Shown here piece by piece: positions 24,601 through 33,495 of a DNA stretch of 36,869 nucleotides (its first letter is position 1; each line of letters starts with the position of its first letter). This DNA is from Planctomycetota bacterium (GTDB lineage Bacteria; Planctomycetota; UBA1135; GCA-002686595): contig NYXZ01000069.1 of NCBI GenBank assembly GCA_002686595.1, forward strand, positions 1 through 36,869. Direction: 5' to 3'. The notes under the pieces were generated by a model. The model did no database searches. It worked only from the letters and a program-made list of their open reading frames with translations, and was not told the origin of the DNA. The position numbers and the translations under genes are program-made.

Positions 24601-25671
24601 AAGTACTTGGTAAACCAAAACACCCAGGTCAACAGCTTCAACTACGGGCGTCCAACTGAGGACTACCGGGACAAGTTCGAGGAGTTCGCGCGGGAAGTGC
24701 TGGCGGAGCACTTCAGCGTGCGTTCTGTGACCTTCAATCATCCGGATACACATTCCCGGGCCACCGCTGAATACGGTTGGCGCATCACGCCCTATGCCTA
24801 CATCCTGCTGGAATCCCATGGCCCGGAGGTCGACCGCATTCCCGCCCTGCGCCTGGACTTGGACTTCATGGACTCCGCCGGTTACGCGGTGCTGCCCATC
24901 GAGTCCGCCCTGCTGCCCATTGACTCCCTGGCGGACAACCGCACGGAACGTCCCTTCGAGGAGCTGGCCCTGACCCAGACACTTGATGAACGCGAGGCCG
25001 CGGACGGCAAGCTCAAGCTGGAACTGCGCGCCACGGCCCTGGGCCTGCTACCGGAACTCGACGCACTGGTCGAACTCAAACACGCTGGCTTCGACATCAC
25101 CGAAACCGAGGACATGGATGTCTCTGTCATCAAGTTCGACGAAGAGGCCAGCATTCCCCTGGTGGCGACCGAGCGCACCTGGACGGTGACCTTCGCCGCC
25201 CGCAACGACCTGAAACAACTCCCCGAGGAGTTCACCTTCGCCACCGTGCTCGGTGGCGGCGACGAGGCCGAGCTGACCTATCAGCGCTTCGTGGATGCTG
25301 ACCTGGCCACCGTCGGCCCCTTGGTGGTCTTTGAAGAACGCTACGGCAAAGTCGCCGGTGCCGGACCCTGGCCCTGGATCATCGGCTTGGGCGCCTTGGC
25401 GGGCCTGTGGCTTGCCGCTCGTCAAATCAGCGCCCGCCGCGCCGCGGCCCGCGCCATTCCCGCGCGCTACTCCATCCCCGAGGAACTTTCGCCTTTCAGC
25501 GTCCTCGGCCTGTTGCGCCAGATAGAAGCCTCCGGCGGCATTTCAGACGATTTCCGCTCAGAGTTGCTCAGCGAGATTGCCCAGCTCGAAACACATTACT
25601 TCCGTGATGACTCAGCCACGGCCCCGGATCTGACACACATCGCCCACACCTGGGTCAGCCGTACCTGCTAG
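21691..25671 (+). CDS. Very large exported protein (1,326 residues) with C-terminal membrane anchor
   Basis: Not recognised as a named family. A signal peptide (LFLSVLVLTLLPAPSPAQ) is followed by a highly charged segment (residues about 116-220), first acidic and then Lys/Glu/Ala-rich like a helical rod. A long, mostly helical repeat-like region follows to about residue 930, and then a more beta-rich part (about 930-1220). A membrane helix (WPWIIGLGALAGLWLAA, about 1226-1242) and a short cytoplasmic tail with EELSPFSVLGLLRQIEASGG end the protein. The start ATG at 21691 is chosen because it begins the signal peptide; an ATG 34 codons upstream gives a Pro/Arg-rich leader. It follows the MoxR/DUF58/VWA genes on the same strand and may replace BatD or serve as their partner in the periplasm. 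Confidence 0.75.
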   Translation: MPHPRSLSRLFLSVLVLTLLPAPSPAQRSVPMPRSLSASSFGPGMTITLPTGETIVLAESEESAAAAGAARTNNKNKDGEGQASKEDAAWLKAFKELKFKRRPSQILEAWSTPLEEPEELKQADQPEQADASDGEAEAPNTASVDDGEPAAADTADSTEEQGSEVAEDEQDAAETESAEEAEEDSKEAKKAAAKAKREAEKKEKERQEKAQEFALKRFERQIILGVWEKARAYLIALPKKSGRAAYAHLLATLAKDVEQPNGQNAEYAEMPYYDATDLVGLAAITPGELKTAELKHLGRILRHAVAEGCLVEQCLTEYRRALQRQGFPLLRDQLAHVLLEAGFPAEAGEFLPSLADAKAAEDRPVLNLLARHYLARYRREQEEPDLLLAWEATQAALLPGEIEDKVREEALRRAVTIAPQIEADLGAAWLEESFSQRSEIGMEILSIIGATASTALREQIRQQDLRLQSLTIQSTAAEALIEHNPELASKWRGTIALLANNWLQEALFTYTRDTSSTRGQQMRFDSYGNVYYSSFSSSRGRSNQNPVPTNDLLDIRPSEDWLELVPAGLRPKLNMVTAQLLLKVEAEEEAFPYIERLARVFPEQAEALVEEFLRVWIKNHNPNSNGGRTNDYMFIYGFQSRQAGIPLTRSKQDRNLSELADWITRIRALPLERVDEELVAEAFTTAHSAAEVYKLETIERVFGALGGLEARTTAALVQEMRSNLVSVWRRPSVQDDKQTKRRQQDIEQEIMRGYGVAAEVTAKALADHPQDWSLSVAAASIAHDQNNYSQELKKSSEFAGRRNQALAEFAQAASYYAQDLPELKEKEQTSSLYDTWFYASLGACDLQAIKSSHLSAKREFAKIREAINALPGAAAERHMGLFANSLVTRIGSVNPAAKYRYLKAGLEIAGDHEQTREARKILEYYGDLVTEIKLETVVDGADHVGHGEPFGLFVNLRHTAAIEREAGGFSKYLVNQNTQVNSFNYGRPTEDYRDKFEEFAREVLAEHFSVRSVTFNHPDTHSRATAEYGWRITPYAYILLESHGPEVDRIPALRLDLDFMDSAGYAVLPIESALLPIDSLADNRTERPFEELALTQTLDEREAADGKLKLELRATALGLLPELDALVELKHAGFDITETEDMDVSVIKFDEEASIPLVATERTWTVTFAARNDLKQLPEEFTFATVLGGGDEAELTYQRFVDADLATVGPLVVFEERYGKVAGAGPWPWIIGLGALAGLWLAARQISARRAAARAIPARYSIPEELSPFSVLGLLRQIEASGGISDDFRSELLSEIAQLETHYFRDDSATAPDLTHIAHTWVSRTC

Positions 25672-25704
25672 GCGACGGACACGGCTAGCGCCACTGGCCG
25701 GTCA

Positions 25705-26121
25705 TCACTCCGTGTAGTCGTTGCGCTCGGCCGCGTCCTGGGCGCGGTACTCGACAAACTCGTACTCGTTGTCGTCCTGATCGTAGAAGTAGTAGCGCTG
25801 CCGGGCCGGGTGCTCCAGAAACTGCGAGCCCTCGCGATAGCCCGCCGCGCGCATCCGCTCCACAAGGGCCGCGGCATCGTCCACCACAAAGCCCAGGTGA
25901 TTGAGGCCCGCGTGCTCATAGGGAATATGCGGCCCCTGCTCCCGGGCACCGCGATCCTCCACGGCGATATAGGTGGTTTCGGTGCCCACATGCACCCAGC
26001 GCCCAGCCTCGCTCTCGCCGCTGCCACGCACCTTGTAGCTCGGCAGCGCGGTTTGGAGAAAGCGGACGGTGGCCTCCACATCCGTGGAAGTGATATTGAG
26101 ATGTTCGAGAAAGGGTTCCAT
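25705..26121 (-). CDS. VOC-superfamily (glyoxalase/dioxygenase-like) protein
   Basis: 138 residues, cytoplasmic. Two beta-alpha-beta-beta-beta modules carry the vicinal-oxygen-chelate metal ligands: His7 in EHLNIT, His75 in NHLGFVVDD, and Glu in YEFVEY near the C terminus. YIAVED in the first module provides a further acidic candidate. The family includes lactoylglutathione lyase, extradiol dioxygenases and fosfomycin-resistance enzymes; the sequence does not single out one. The start ATG at 26121 is preceded on the coding strand by AGGAG five bases upstream. It is convergent with the large exported protein (33-base gap) and divergent from the haem protein gene. An in-frame upstream extension overlaps that gene and has no family similarity. 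Confidence 0.85.
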   Translation of the reverse strand: MEPFLEHLNITSTDVEATVRFLQTALPSYKVRGSGESEAGRWVHVGTETTYIAVEDRGAREQGPHIPYEHAGLNHLGFVVDDAAALVERMRAAGYREGSQFLEHPARQRYYFYDQDDNEYEFVEYRAQDAAERNDYTE

Positions 26122-26139
26122 GTCAGCTCCTAGGTAGCA

Positions 26140-26148
26140 GGGGGGGGG
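26140..26148. repeat. G9 homopolymer in the divergent promoter region
   Basis: Nine consecutive G residues on the + strand, 18 bases upstream of the VOC gene start (where it reads as C9) and about 75 bases upstream of the haem-protein gene. Such tracts can change length by slippage. It lies in the 100-base region that must hold both promoters. Confidence 0.6.
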
Positions 26149-26221
26149 AGGTTTTATGGTACCAAGCAGCGGGGTTTGAAACCCTGAACCGAACCAGGAG
26201 CCGGGCCGCCACTCACCATCT

Positions 26222-28861
26222 ATGTCACCTCTCCGATTACTACCCTCATGGTTCGCTCCCAACTCGCTGGCCTTGCCTGCAGCGGCCCTGCTCTGCCTCG
26301 TGCTTGTGCCGCGGGCCGCAGCCCAGGCCGGTGACAAGGCCGGCGAGGACCAGGCGGATCTCCCGGCGGGGCTGATCATTCCTCCCGCCCCGGTCCTCAG
26401 CCCGACGGAGCAGGCCGCCACCTTCGTCTTGGCCGACGGCCTGCGCCTGGAACTGGTCGCAGCTGAACCCCTGGTCCACGACCCGGTGGCCATCTGCTTC
26501 GATGGTGACGGCCGCCTGTGGGTAGCGGAAATGCGCGCCTACATGCCCAATGTGGATGGCACGGGCGAGGAAGAGCCCGTGGGGTCCATCGCCACGCTGA
26601 CGGACACAAACGGTGACGGGCGCCTGGATCAGCGCACGGTTTTCCTGGATGGCCTGGTGCTGCCTCGGGCCCTGGCTATCGCGGGCGATGGCTTGCTGGT
26701 CATCACGCCCCCGGACCTGATCTTCTGCCGCGACACAAACGGCGACGGGCGCGCGGACGAACGCACGCTGATCGACACCAACCTGGGTGGCATCGCCAGC
26801 CCGGAACACGCCATCAACGGCCTGATCTACACCCTCGACGGCTGGTACCAATGCGCCAATTCCCCTGTGCGTTACCGACTGCGCAACGACACCTGGGAGC
26901 GGGCGCGCACCGGCGGTGGCGGCCAGTGGGGCCTCAGCCTCGACGACTACGGGCGCACCTTCTTCAACACCAACAGCGATCCCCTGCGAGCGGACAACTA
27001 CCCTTCCCACTACGCGATCCGCAATCCGAACCACGGACGCGCCGCGGGCGTCAATGTGCGCATCCTGCACGACTTCACCGTCTTTCCCAGCCGCATCACA
27101 CCGGGTGTCAATCGCGGCTATCGCCCAGGCTTGCTGCAGGACTTCCGCCTGGTGAAATACACCGGCGCCTGTGCCCCACACTACTACCGCGGCGCCGGCC
27201 TGGGCGCTGGTTACGCCGACACGGTCTTCGTCTGCGAACCATGCGCCAACCTCATTGGCCAAGTACACATCGAGGAGCGAGCAGATGGCACGCTCCAGGC
27301 CGACCGCGCGCACCCCAGGCGCGAGTTCCTGACCTCCACCGACGAGCGCTTCCGACCGGTAAACCTGGCCGACGGCCCGGACGGAGGCCTGTACATCGTC
27401 GACATGTACCGCGGCCTGATCCAGCACCGCCTCTTCGTCACCACCTTCCTACGCAAACAGGTCCTGGCCCGCGGCCTCGATTCCCCCACCGGACTGGGCC
27501 GCATTTGGCGCGTGGTTGCCGATGAGCGCCAGCGCCCGCTACCCGGGCCGACCTCCGAAGCTTCCTGGCACGGCCTGGTCGAGCTCCTGGCCCACCCCAA
27601 CGGCTGGTGGCGCGACACGGCGCGCCGCACCCTGGCGGAAGAGGGCGGCGACTCCCGCGACGCCTGGCAACTCCTGCGCCGCATGGCCGTGGCAGGCCCC
27701 ACGGCCCTGGCGCGCATCCATGCCCTATGGGCCCTTTCGGCCATGGAGTCCATTGACCGGCCCTTTGCCCTGGCGGTCCTCGACGACCCCCACCCGGAAG
27801 TGCGCTTGGCCGCCGTGCGCGTATCCGAGGGGTTATTCGGTGGCCTGGCCAATCCGGTGGTGGACAAGGTTGTGCAGCTGGCGACGGAATCCCCGGGCCG
27901 CCTGCGCCACCAGGTCATGCTGTCCTTGGGAGAGTCCGGAGCCCCAGCCGCCCGCGCCGGCCTGGGGGCGCTGGCCACCCTCGACGTCTCCCATGCCAAC
28001 CTACGCTCGGCGGTGCTCAGCGGCCTGAACGGCGCTGAGCTGACTTTCCTGACAAGCCTCCTGGCGGACAGGGCCTGGTCCGAACAAGCGCCCGGTCGGG
28101 ACAAGTTTCTGCGCCTCTTGGCCCGGGCCGTGGGCCGCGAAGGCAGCTCGACTGGCATCACCGCGCTCCTGGAACGCATCGCAAACCCGGCCAGCCTCGT
28201 GCCTTGGCAGCGCGCGGCTCTGGTGGACGGCCTCTTGGAAGCGCGCACACCCGGTCCCGACGGCAAGGGCAACTACCTTTTCCTGGGATCCAAGCCCCTT
28301 GGCTTGTCCACAGGCTTGCCGAATGGCTTGCCCACGGATTTGCCGAATGGCTTGCCGACGGTTTCAGGCGAGCGGAACGGCGATCACAAACTCGAACAAC
28401 TAAACGCATCCCTGGCCTGGCCCGGGCGCGCGGGCCTCGACATACCCCCGGTGCGCGCCTTGATCGAGTCCGAGCGCGCCAGCTTTGAAAACGGGCGCCG
28501 CATCTACGACGAAGTCTGCGCCGCCTGTCACCAAGGATCGGGCCTGGGCGCCGAAGCCCTTGCCCCGCCCCTCCGTCACAGTTCATGGGTGCTCGGCGAC
28601 CAGGACACCCTAGTCCGCATCCTGCGCTGGGGCCTGGTCGGCCCGGTGGAAGTTCGCGGCCAAACCTGGGATCTGCAGATGCCAGCCCTCGACCGTTCAG
28701 ACGAGGAACTGGCCGCCGTACTGACCTACATCCGGCGCGAGTGGGGCCACGGCGCCGATCCGATCAGCGCGGCGTCGGTGGCAACTGTCACTCAAGCCAC
28801 CGATCAGCGCGACGCCGCCTTCACTGCCGAAGAACTCGCCGCCCTCAAAGACGAGGATTGA
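26222..28861 (+). CDS. PVC-type secreted dehydrogenase-like protein with HEAT-like repeats and haem c domain
   Basis: 879 residues. After a signal peptide (LALPAAALLCLVLVPRAAAQA) comes a beta-propeller, membrane-bound dehydrogenase-type domain (about residues 60-430) with two calcium-loop-like DTNGDGR motifs. A helical HEAT-like stretch follows (about 440-690), then a cytochrome c domain with haem motif CAACH (C766, C769, H770) and a likely axial Met in LQMPALD. This composite is characteristic of Planctomycetota and Verrucomicrobiota. It probably oxidises a sugar or alcohol in the periplasm and passes electrons to its haem. A 12-base tandem repeat (28301-28360) makes a Gly-Leu-Pro linker just before the cytochrome part. 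Its TGA abuts the convergent sulfatase's stop to form TGATCA. Confidence 0.88.
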   Translation: MSPLRLLPSWFAPNSLALPAAALLCLVLVPRAAAQAGDKAGEDQADLPAGLIIPPAPVLSPTEQAATFVLADGLRLELVAAEPLVHDPVAICFDGDGRLWVAEMRAYMPNVDGTGEEEPVGSIATLTDTNGDGRLDQRTVFLDGLVLPRALAIAGDGLLVITPPDLIFCRDTNGDGRADERTLIDTNLGGIASPEHAINGLIYTLDGWYQCANSPVRYRLRNDTWERARTGGGGQWGLSLDDYGRTFFNTNSDPLRADNYPSHYAIRNPNHGRAAGVNVRILHDFTVFPSRITPGVNRGYRPGLLQDFRLVKYTGACAPHYYRGAGLGAGYADTVFVCEPCANLIGQVHIEERADGTLQADRAHPRREFLTSTDERFRPVNLADGPDGGLYIVDMYRGLIQHRLFVTTFLRKQVLARGLDSPTGLGRIWRVVADERQRPLPGPTSEASWHGLVELLAHPNGWWRDTARRTLAEEGGDSRDAWQLLRRMAVAGPTALARIHALWALSAMESIDRPFALAVLDDPHPEVRLAAVRVSEGLFGGLANPVVDKVVQLATESPGRLRHQVMLSLGESGAPAARAGLGALATLDVSHANLRSAVLSGLNGAELTFLTSLLADRAWSEQAPGRDKFLRLLARAVGREGSSTGITALLERIANPASLVPWQRAALVDGLLEARTPGPDGKGNYLFLGSKPLGLSTGLPNGLPTDLPNGLPTVSGERNGDHKLEQLNASLAWPGRAGLDIPPVRALIESERASFENGRRIYDEVCAACHQGSGLGAEALAPPLRHSSWVLGDQDTLVRILRWGLVGPVEVRGQTWDLQMPALDRSDEELAAVLTYIRREWGHGADPISAASVATVTQATDQRDAAFTAEELAALKDED
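28301..28360 (+). repeat. 12-base tandem repeat in the linker before the haem c domain
   Basis: Five units: GGCTTGTCCACA, GGCTTGCCGAAT, GGCTTGCCCACG, GATTTGCCGAAT, GGCTTGCCGACG. They encode Gly-Leu-Ser/Pro-Thr/Asn quartets. The alternating AAT and ACG/ACA endings suggest block duplication. The period keeps the frame. Confidence 0.85.
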
Positions 28862-30883
28862 TCAGCGCTCTAGTTCCAAGAGACGCAGGTTGCGCCAACG
28901 CATGTGGCAATCGTTGCCGGAGTGCACCTGGAGGCCGATGAAGCCCTCGGCATCAGCTTCCTCCCCGCCGTCAATGAAATCTGCCGTCGCCACGCCGTTC
29001 ACCCAAGCGCGAATGCGGTTCCCAATGCACTCGATGCGGTAACTGTTCCACTGGCCCGGCTCAAACGCCGCGCGTCCCGCCGGATTGTCAGCCAAATCAT
29101 CCAACCAAGCCCGCCGCCCTTCATCATAGAGGCCCCCGGACCAGGAACGGGGAGATGGGTCAACTTCGATCTGGTAGCCGTACAGTTGGCCGGAAGGCCG
29201 CTGGTGGCTGCGCACCTGGACGCCGGAGTTGCCCGGCCCGACGGCCTTGAGTTCCAGTTCCAACCTGAAGTCCGCGAAGCTGCCCTCGGTCACCAGGAAA
29301 CTCTGGCGCCCGCCCCCGACCTTCCCCAGGATTTCGCCATCTTCAACGGAGAAGTGCGCGTCGCCCAGCTCGCGCCAACCAGCCAAATCAGTTCCATTAA
29401 AAATAGAGACCTCACGCCAGCGCCCGGGCGCTCGCTGGCCCGCTCCCTCGGCCTCGGTTAGGTTGTCACCGAGTTCGGCACGCATGGCATCCGCCAGGGC
29501 GGTTAGGCGTTCAACGACCTGGGGATGCTCCGCGGCCAGGTTCACACGCTCGCCGATATCCGCCTCAAGGTCATAGAGTTCGAGGCCGGTCCTCACGCTG
29601 TAATCGTACTTCCCCGGCGAACCGCCGCTGCCCAACTCGCGCCCCGCCATGCTGCGATAGCCGTGGGGAAAGTGCAGCTTCCACTTGCCGCTGCGCATGG
29701 CCTCGAGATCGTTGACCCGGTAGTAGAAGAAGTACGCCTCCTGGGGCGAGTGCGCGCCCTTTTCACCTTGGAACAGTGGCCAGGCATTCCGGCCATCGAT
29801 GGGGCGCTCCGGCAGGGGTGCACCGATCAGGCCCGCCACCGTGGGCAGGATGTCGATGGTCATCAGCGGTTCATCACAGACCAGGCCGGCGGGAATCTGC
29901 CCGGGGAAGCGGGCCAAGCCGGGTACTCGCACGCCGCCCTCGAAGGTGGTGCCCTTGCCTTCGCGCAGGGGCCCGGTGGAGCCGCCGTGGTCCCCGTAGC
30001 TCAACCAAGGACCGTTGTCCGAGGCGTAGATGAACAGCGTGTTGTCATCAATCCCGCACTCGGCCAGGGTGTCCAGCAGGGCTCCCACAGAATCATCGAT
30101 CTCGGCGATCACATCGCCGTAAAGCCCGCGCTCCGTGCGTCCCTCGTTGGCGGCATCCACGAACAGCGGCACATGGGGCATGGGGTGAGCCAGGTAGAGA
30201 AAGAACGGCTCGTCCCGGTGCTTGCGGATGAAGTCCGTCGCCCGCTCGGTGAAGCCGCGGGTAAAGGCGCGTTGGTCGTCCGCGTCCACACTGTCATCCA
30301 CCACCTTGTCGCCTTCGAACAAGGGCAGGTCCGGGTAGCCGCGTTTGCGGCGCTCCACGGGGTCGCTGAAATGGGCGTAGTTAGGATGCCAGGGCCACAT
30401 ATCGTTTGAATAGGGAATGCCGTAGAACTCGTCGAAGCCATGGTGCACCGGCAAGAACGGCAGACGATGTCCCAGGTGCCACTTGCCGAACATCGCCGTG
30501 GCGTAGCCTGCTCCCCGGCAGAGCTCCGCCAGAGTTGTCTCGTCACGGTGCAAACCATGCTTGGCACCGGGGCCCAGGGCGCCGCTGATACCCAGGCGAT
30601 TGGGATAACAGCCGGTGAGCAGGGCCGCGCGCGAAGCGGAGCACACGGGCTGGGCCACGTAGAAGTTCGTGAAACGCACGCCCTCTTGGGCCAGGCGATC
30701 GATGTTGGGCGTGGCAAACCCCCGCGCCCCCTGGGAGCCGATATCGGCCCAGCCCTGATCGTCGGTGTAGACCAGCACGATGTTGGGCGGGCGTTGTTCT
30801 GCCGGCCGTGGGGCGGGTGCATCCCCGTTGTGTAAACAGGCGCTCAACGCCAGAGCCAGGAACAATGCTCTCATGGTAGTCAT
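28862..30883 (-). CDS. Lipoprotein sulfatase fused to a DUF1080-type (laminin G-like) domain
   Basis: 673 residues. Lipobox LALSAC (Cys16). The sulfatase domain (about residues 33-470) has metal site NIVLVYTDDQGWAD, the formylglycine motif CSASR (Cys81 to Arg85), the conserved GKWHLGH and YASDNGP. After RWREVSIFNGTDLAGW the C-terminal DUF1080-type domain (about 495-673) follows, a lectin-like beta-sandwich that may bind glycans. Together they suggest hydrolysis of sulfate esters from a polysaccharide outside the cytoplasmic membrane. The CxAxR form needs a formylglycine-generating or anaerobic maturase, not present here. The ATG at 30883 overlaps the upstream PhoD-like gene's stop (TGATG), so the two are likely coupled. 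A GTG one codon upstream is an alternative. Confidence 0.9.
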   Translation of the reverse strand: MTTMRALFLALALSACLHNGDAPAPRPAEQRPPNIVLVYTDDQGWADIGSQGARGFATPNIDRLAQEGVRFTNFYVAQPVCSASRAALLTGCYPNRLGISGALGPGAKHGLHRDETTLAELCRGAGYATAMFGKWHLGHRLPFLPVHHGFDEFYGIPYSNDMWPWHPNYAHFSDPVERRKRGYPDLPLFEGDKVVDDSVDADDQRAFTRGFTERATDFIRKHRDEPFFLYLAHPMPHVPLFVDAANEGRTERGLYGDVIAEIDDSVGALLDTLAECGIDDNTLFIYASDNGPWLSYGDHGGSTGPLREGKGTTFEGGVRVPGLARFPGQIPAGLVCDEPLMTIDILPTVAGLIGAPLPERPIDGRNAWPLFQGEKGAHSPQEAYFFYYRVNDLEAMRSGKWKLHFPHGYRSMAGRELGSGGSPGKYDYSVRTGLELYDLEADIGERVNLAAEHPQVVERLTALADAMRAELGDNLTEAEGAGQRAPGRWREVSIFNGTDLAGWRELGDAHFSVEDGEILGKVGGGRQSFLVTEGSFADFRLELELKAVGPGNSGVQVRSHQRPSGQLYGYQIEVDPSPRSWSGGLYDEGRRAWLDDLADNPAGRAAFEPGQWNSYRIECIGNRIRAWVNGVATADFIDGGEEADAEGFIGLQVHSGNDCHMRWRNLRLLELER

Positions 30884-33336
30884 CACTTAAGCGGCCGGCC
30901 TTGGGCGTTAACGGTCACTGGCCAATCGGCGAACATGCGCGGTTCCGAGTCGAGGCCCAGCGGCCGGCGCCAGGCTTCCAAGGTGATTTCCTCTGAGCTG
31001 GGATCGAAACGCACGATGCCGAAGCCCGGCGCACGATTGTGCAGCAGCGCGGGCTCCAAACCTTCGTCCACCGGATTGGCCGCCGCCAGAACTGTAATCA
31101 GATTGCCAAAGCCATCACGGTGATCTCCCGTGTAGCGCGGCGCGCCTGAGGCGCGCCCGGTCCCCTCCCGCGCCGGCATCCAGCGCCGGGGCCAGGTGTT
31201 GGCGATGGCCGGCGAAGTGAAAACAACCGTTCCATCGCGGTGCTCCTCATGCCCGTACCAACCCACCGACCCCAGGTGTTGATCGCCGCACAGATGCAGG
31301 GCCCCGGCCTTGGCCAGGGACGCCACGGCCCGATTGCGCGGTGTCTGGGGCCAGCCGTTGGTATCGGTGTCGCGGGTCGGCACATCATCCGGCGGGTACT
31401 CGCCCGGTGCCGGCACGACGAGTTGCGGCACAACCGCATCGCTGGTGGCGCTGGCCGGCAGCGTGTGCAGACTGGAGAAGGGGGATTGGGAGAGGACCAC
31501 TTTGGCCCAGGTCCCGGCAGTGCGCCGCCCAGCCCAAGCGTCCAAGAACTCTTCTTGTTCCGCTCCCAACAGCCGAGCCCCGGCCACATCCGCCTCGCGC
31601 GCCGGATCGAACCCCGCCGCCTGGGGCCAACCGTTCTTGAACTTCCCTTCCGGCACGGCGATTGTCGCCGAGTCCTTCCACATGCGATCGGCCAAGACGG
31701 CGAAATCCACGCCGGCCCAACTGAAGTAGGTCGTGTAGGTGCTGATGCCCTGTCCGATGCGCGGCGTCACGCGCGTGGGCGGCAGCTGGGAGACGAGGGT
31801 CGAGTGCACGGCGTTTACAAAATGCGCCGAGCGCCGATAGCCGCCGGCGTCCTGGGCAGTGATGCCGGGCCGCGCCTTGGCGCGGATACCTCCCGCCCCC
31901 CAGAGGTTGCCGTGGAACACATCGTGGTCGTCGGGGATGGTCACCGTTGGCGCTCGCCTGGTCAGCTCGCCAAAGGACCACAGGAAGCGCTGCCACTTGG
32001 TGTGATAGTCGAGCAGGGCCCGCTCCTCCGTGGATGAGTCGGGCGGCGTGATGTCGCCCTCGTAGATCTGATCCCCGGCGAAGAAGAGCATGTCCGGATC
32101 GTGCTGCGCCACGGCGGCGACCAGGGCGGCGTGGGGAAACCACAGGCCCCCCGGTCCCCATTGGATTGGTCCCACCTGGTGCTTGACGCAGGAGAGCGAA
32201 GCCAACACCAGGGGTTCCTGCGCCGCCGGTCGTCCGCGCAGGACACCGGTGTAGAGTAGGTGCTCGCCGCGTTCGCCAATGCCCGACCCCAGATTCCAAT
32301 CTCCCGTGATGCGGAACGGGCGACTGCACGAGTCGTCGTAGTCAGCCAATGCAAAGGGCACCGTCCAACTCCCATCCCCAAGGCGATAGCCCTGGGAGAT
32401 CTTGTGCCAGAGATCCCCGTAGGCGATCCACAGGGTGAGGGTCGGGCTCTCGGTCTTGCCCAAGACCGGTAGCTGGGCATTGAGGCGCAGCACCGAGGTA
32501 CCCCCCACATCATCGGCCAAGGTGTAGAGCACACCCAGCACGGGGCCGAAGGCGCGCTCTTCCCTGGCCTGGGCACCGCGCAGGGAAAAGCTGTCGAAGG
32601 CAAAGCCAGGGGCACCTGAACTCGCGCCGCGGGCGGAGAAGAGGGAGAGGCCGCCGGCCAACCGTTCACGCCCGAAGTCAGGCAGGGCCAGGCTGACGGA
32701 AGCTCCATCGGCCCCCGTGGCCCGGGCCTCCAGGCGTCCGGCCCGCCAAGTGGCGGCGAGCTTTAGCGGCCAGAGCACTTCATCCAAGCGCTGCTCGCTC
32801 TGGGCCAACAGGGGCAGGGCGGCAAAATCGGTATTGCCTGGCAGGGTCCAGGATGAACGGCGCTCATCCCCCTGGGAAAAGTCGCGCAGGGACAAGCGCC
32901 CCTGGCCATCAATGGCCAAGAGCAGGCCGCCGCCCGGGGCGGGCACCTGTTGCACCAGCGCCGTCGCTCGATAATCAGTATCCGCGCCCCCCATGGCGAG
33001 CAGCAAACCAGCGCGGGCATCGGGAAACAGATCACCGTCGCCGCGGGGGGCGATGTCGACCTCGATCTCCACGGGCCATTCACCGCCCTCGCTCACCGTG
33101 CGCGTCAGAAGGTGCAGCGTGCGCCCGGCCAAGCGCGCCGCGCCATAGAGACACTCCACCCGGCCGGCATGCACGCGCCAGTCCTGGACACGGTTCGCAT
33201 ACCAATCCGCACCGGGCCAGGGACGGTCCGGCGAGGCCGCCCATTTATCGACGAAGGGCCGCGGCGGCTCTTCCGGCGCTTGGCAAGCCAGGGCCAGGAG
33301 AGAAAGGGATAGGGCGCTGATGAATGCTCGCAGCAT
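30883..33336 (-). CDS. PhoD-like metallophosphoesterase lipoprotein
   Basis: 817 residues. Lipobox LLALAC (Cys18). The first 400 or so residues have beta-rich, lectin-like character (WPVEIEVDIAPRGDGDLFPDARAGLLLAMGG). The C-terminal half carries PhoD/metallophosphatase motifs: FFAGDQIYEGD, TIPDDHDVFHGNLWG and LHLCGDQHLGS, which supply Asp, His and Asn/Gln metal ligands. PhoD-type enzymes are calcium/iron phosphodiesterases or alkaline phosphatases acting outside the membrane. The unusual length comes from the N-terminal region. It is the first gene of a two-gene unit with the sulfatase-DUF1080 gene, and it is divergent from another sulfatase, so the cluster may process a polymer carrying both sulfate and phosphate groups. 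That last step is inference. Confidence 0.85.
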   Translation of the reverse strand: MLRAFISALSLSLLALACQAPEEPPRPFVDKWAASPDRPWPGADWYANRVQDWRVHAGRVECLYGAARLAGRTLHLLTRTVSEGGEWPVEIEVDIAPRGDGDLFPDARAGLLLAMGGADTDYRATALVQQVPAPGGGLLLAIDGQGRLSLRDFSQGDERRSSWTLPGNTDFAALPLLAQSEQRLDEVLWPLKLAATWRAGRLEARATGADGASVSLALPDFGRERLAGGLSLFSARGASSGAPGFAFDSFSLRGAQAREERAFGPVLGVLYTLADDVGGTSVLRLNAQLPVLGKTESPTLTLWIAYGDLWHKISQGYRLGDGSWTVPFALADYDDSCSRPFRITGDWNLGSGIGERGEHLLYTGVLRGRPAAQEPLVLASLSCVKHQVGPIQWGPGGLWFPHAALVAAVAQHDPDMLFFAGDQIYEGDITPPDSSTEERALLDYHTKWQRFLWSFGELTRRAPTVTIPDDHDVFHGNLWGAGGIRAKARPGITAQDAGGYRRSAHFVNAVHSTLVSQLPPTRVTPRIGQGISTYTTYFSWAGVDFAVLADRMWKDSATIAVPEGKFKNGWPQAAGFDPAREADVAGARLLGAEQEEFLDAWAGRRTAGTWAKVVLSQSPFSSLHTLPASATSDAVVPQLVVPAPGEYPPDDVPTRDTDTNGWPQTPRNRAVASLAKAGALHLCGDQHLGSVGWYGHEEHRDGTVVFTSPAIANTWPRRWMPAREGTGRASGAPRYTGDHRDGFGNLITVLAAANPVDEGLEPALLHNRAPGFGIVRFDPSSEEITLEAWRRPLGLDSEPRMFADWPVTVNAQGRPLK

Positions 33337-33495
33337 GTTTCGACTGTTGGTGGCCTGGATCGGTCATCCAGCGGAACCGTGTGGGGGGGATAATCGGCAA
33401 AGCCATCGGGGCCAACATCCGCTGGGATCCGGTGGCGGTGTTCAAGAGCGAGCGCGATGGTAGCATTACGGGCTCGGCGCCGAGACGCCCTCACC

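Noticed and set aside
26246-27427. 393-codon minus-strand frame opposite the haem protein
   Set aside because: Antisense shadow with Val/Ala/Gln-rich low-information sequence; it would also start inside the sense gene.
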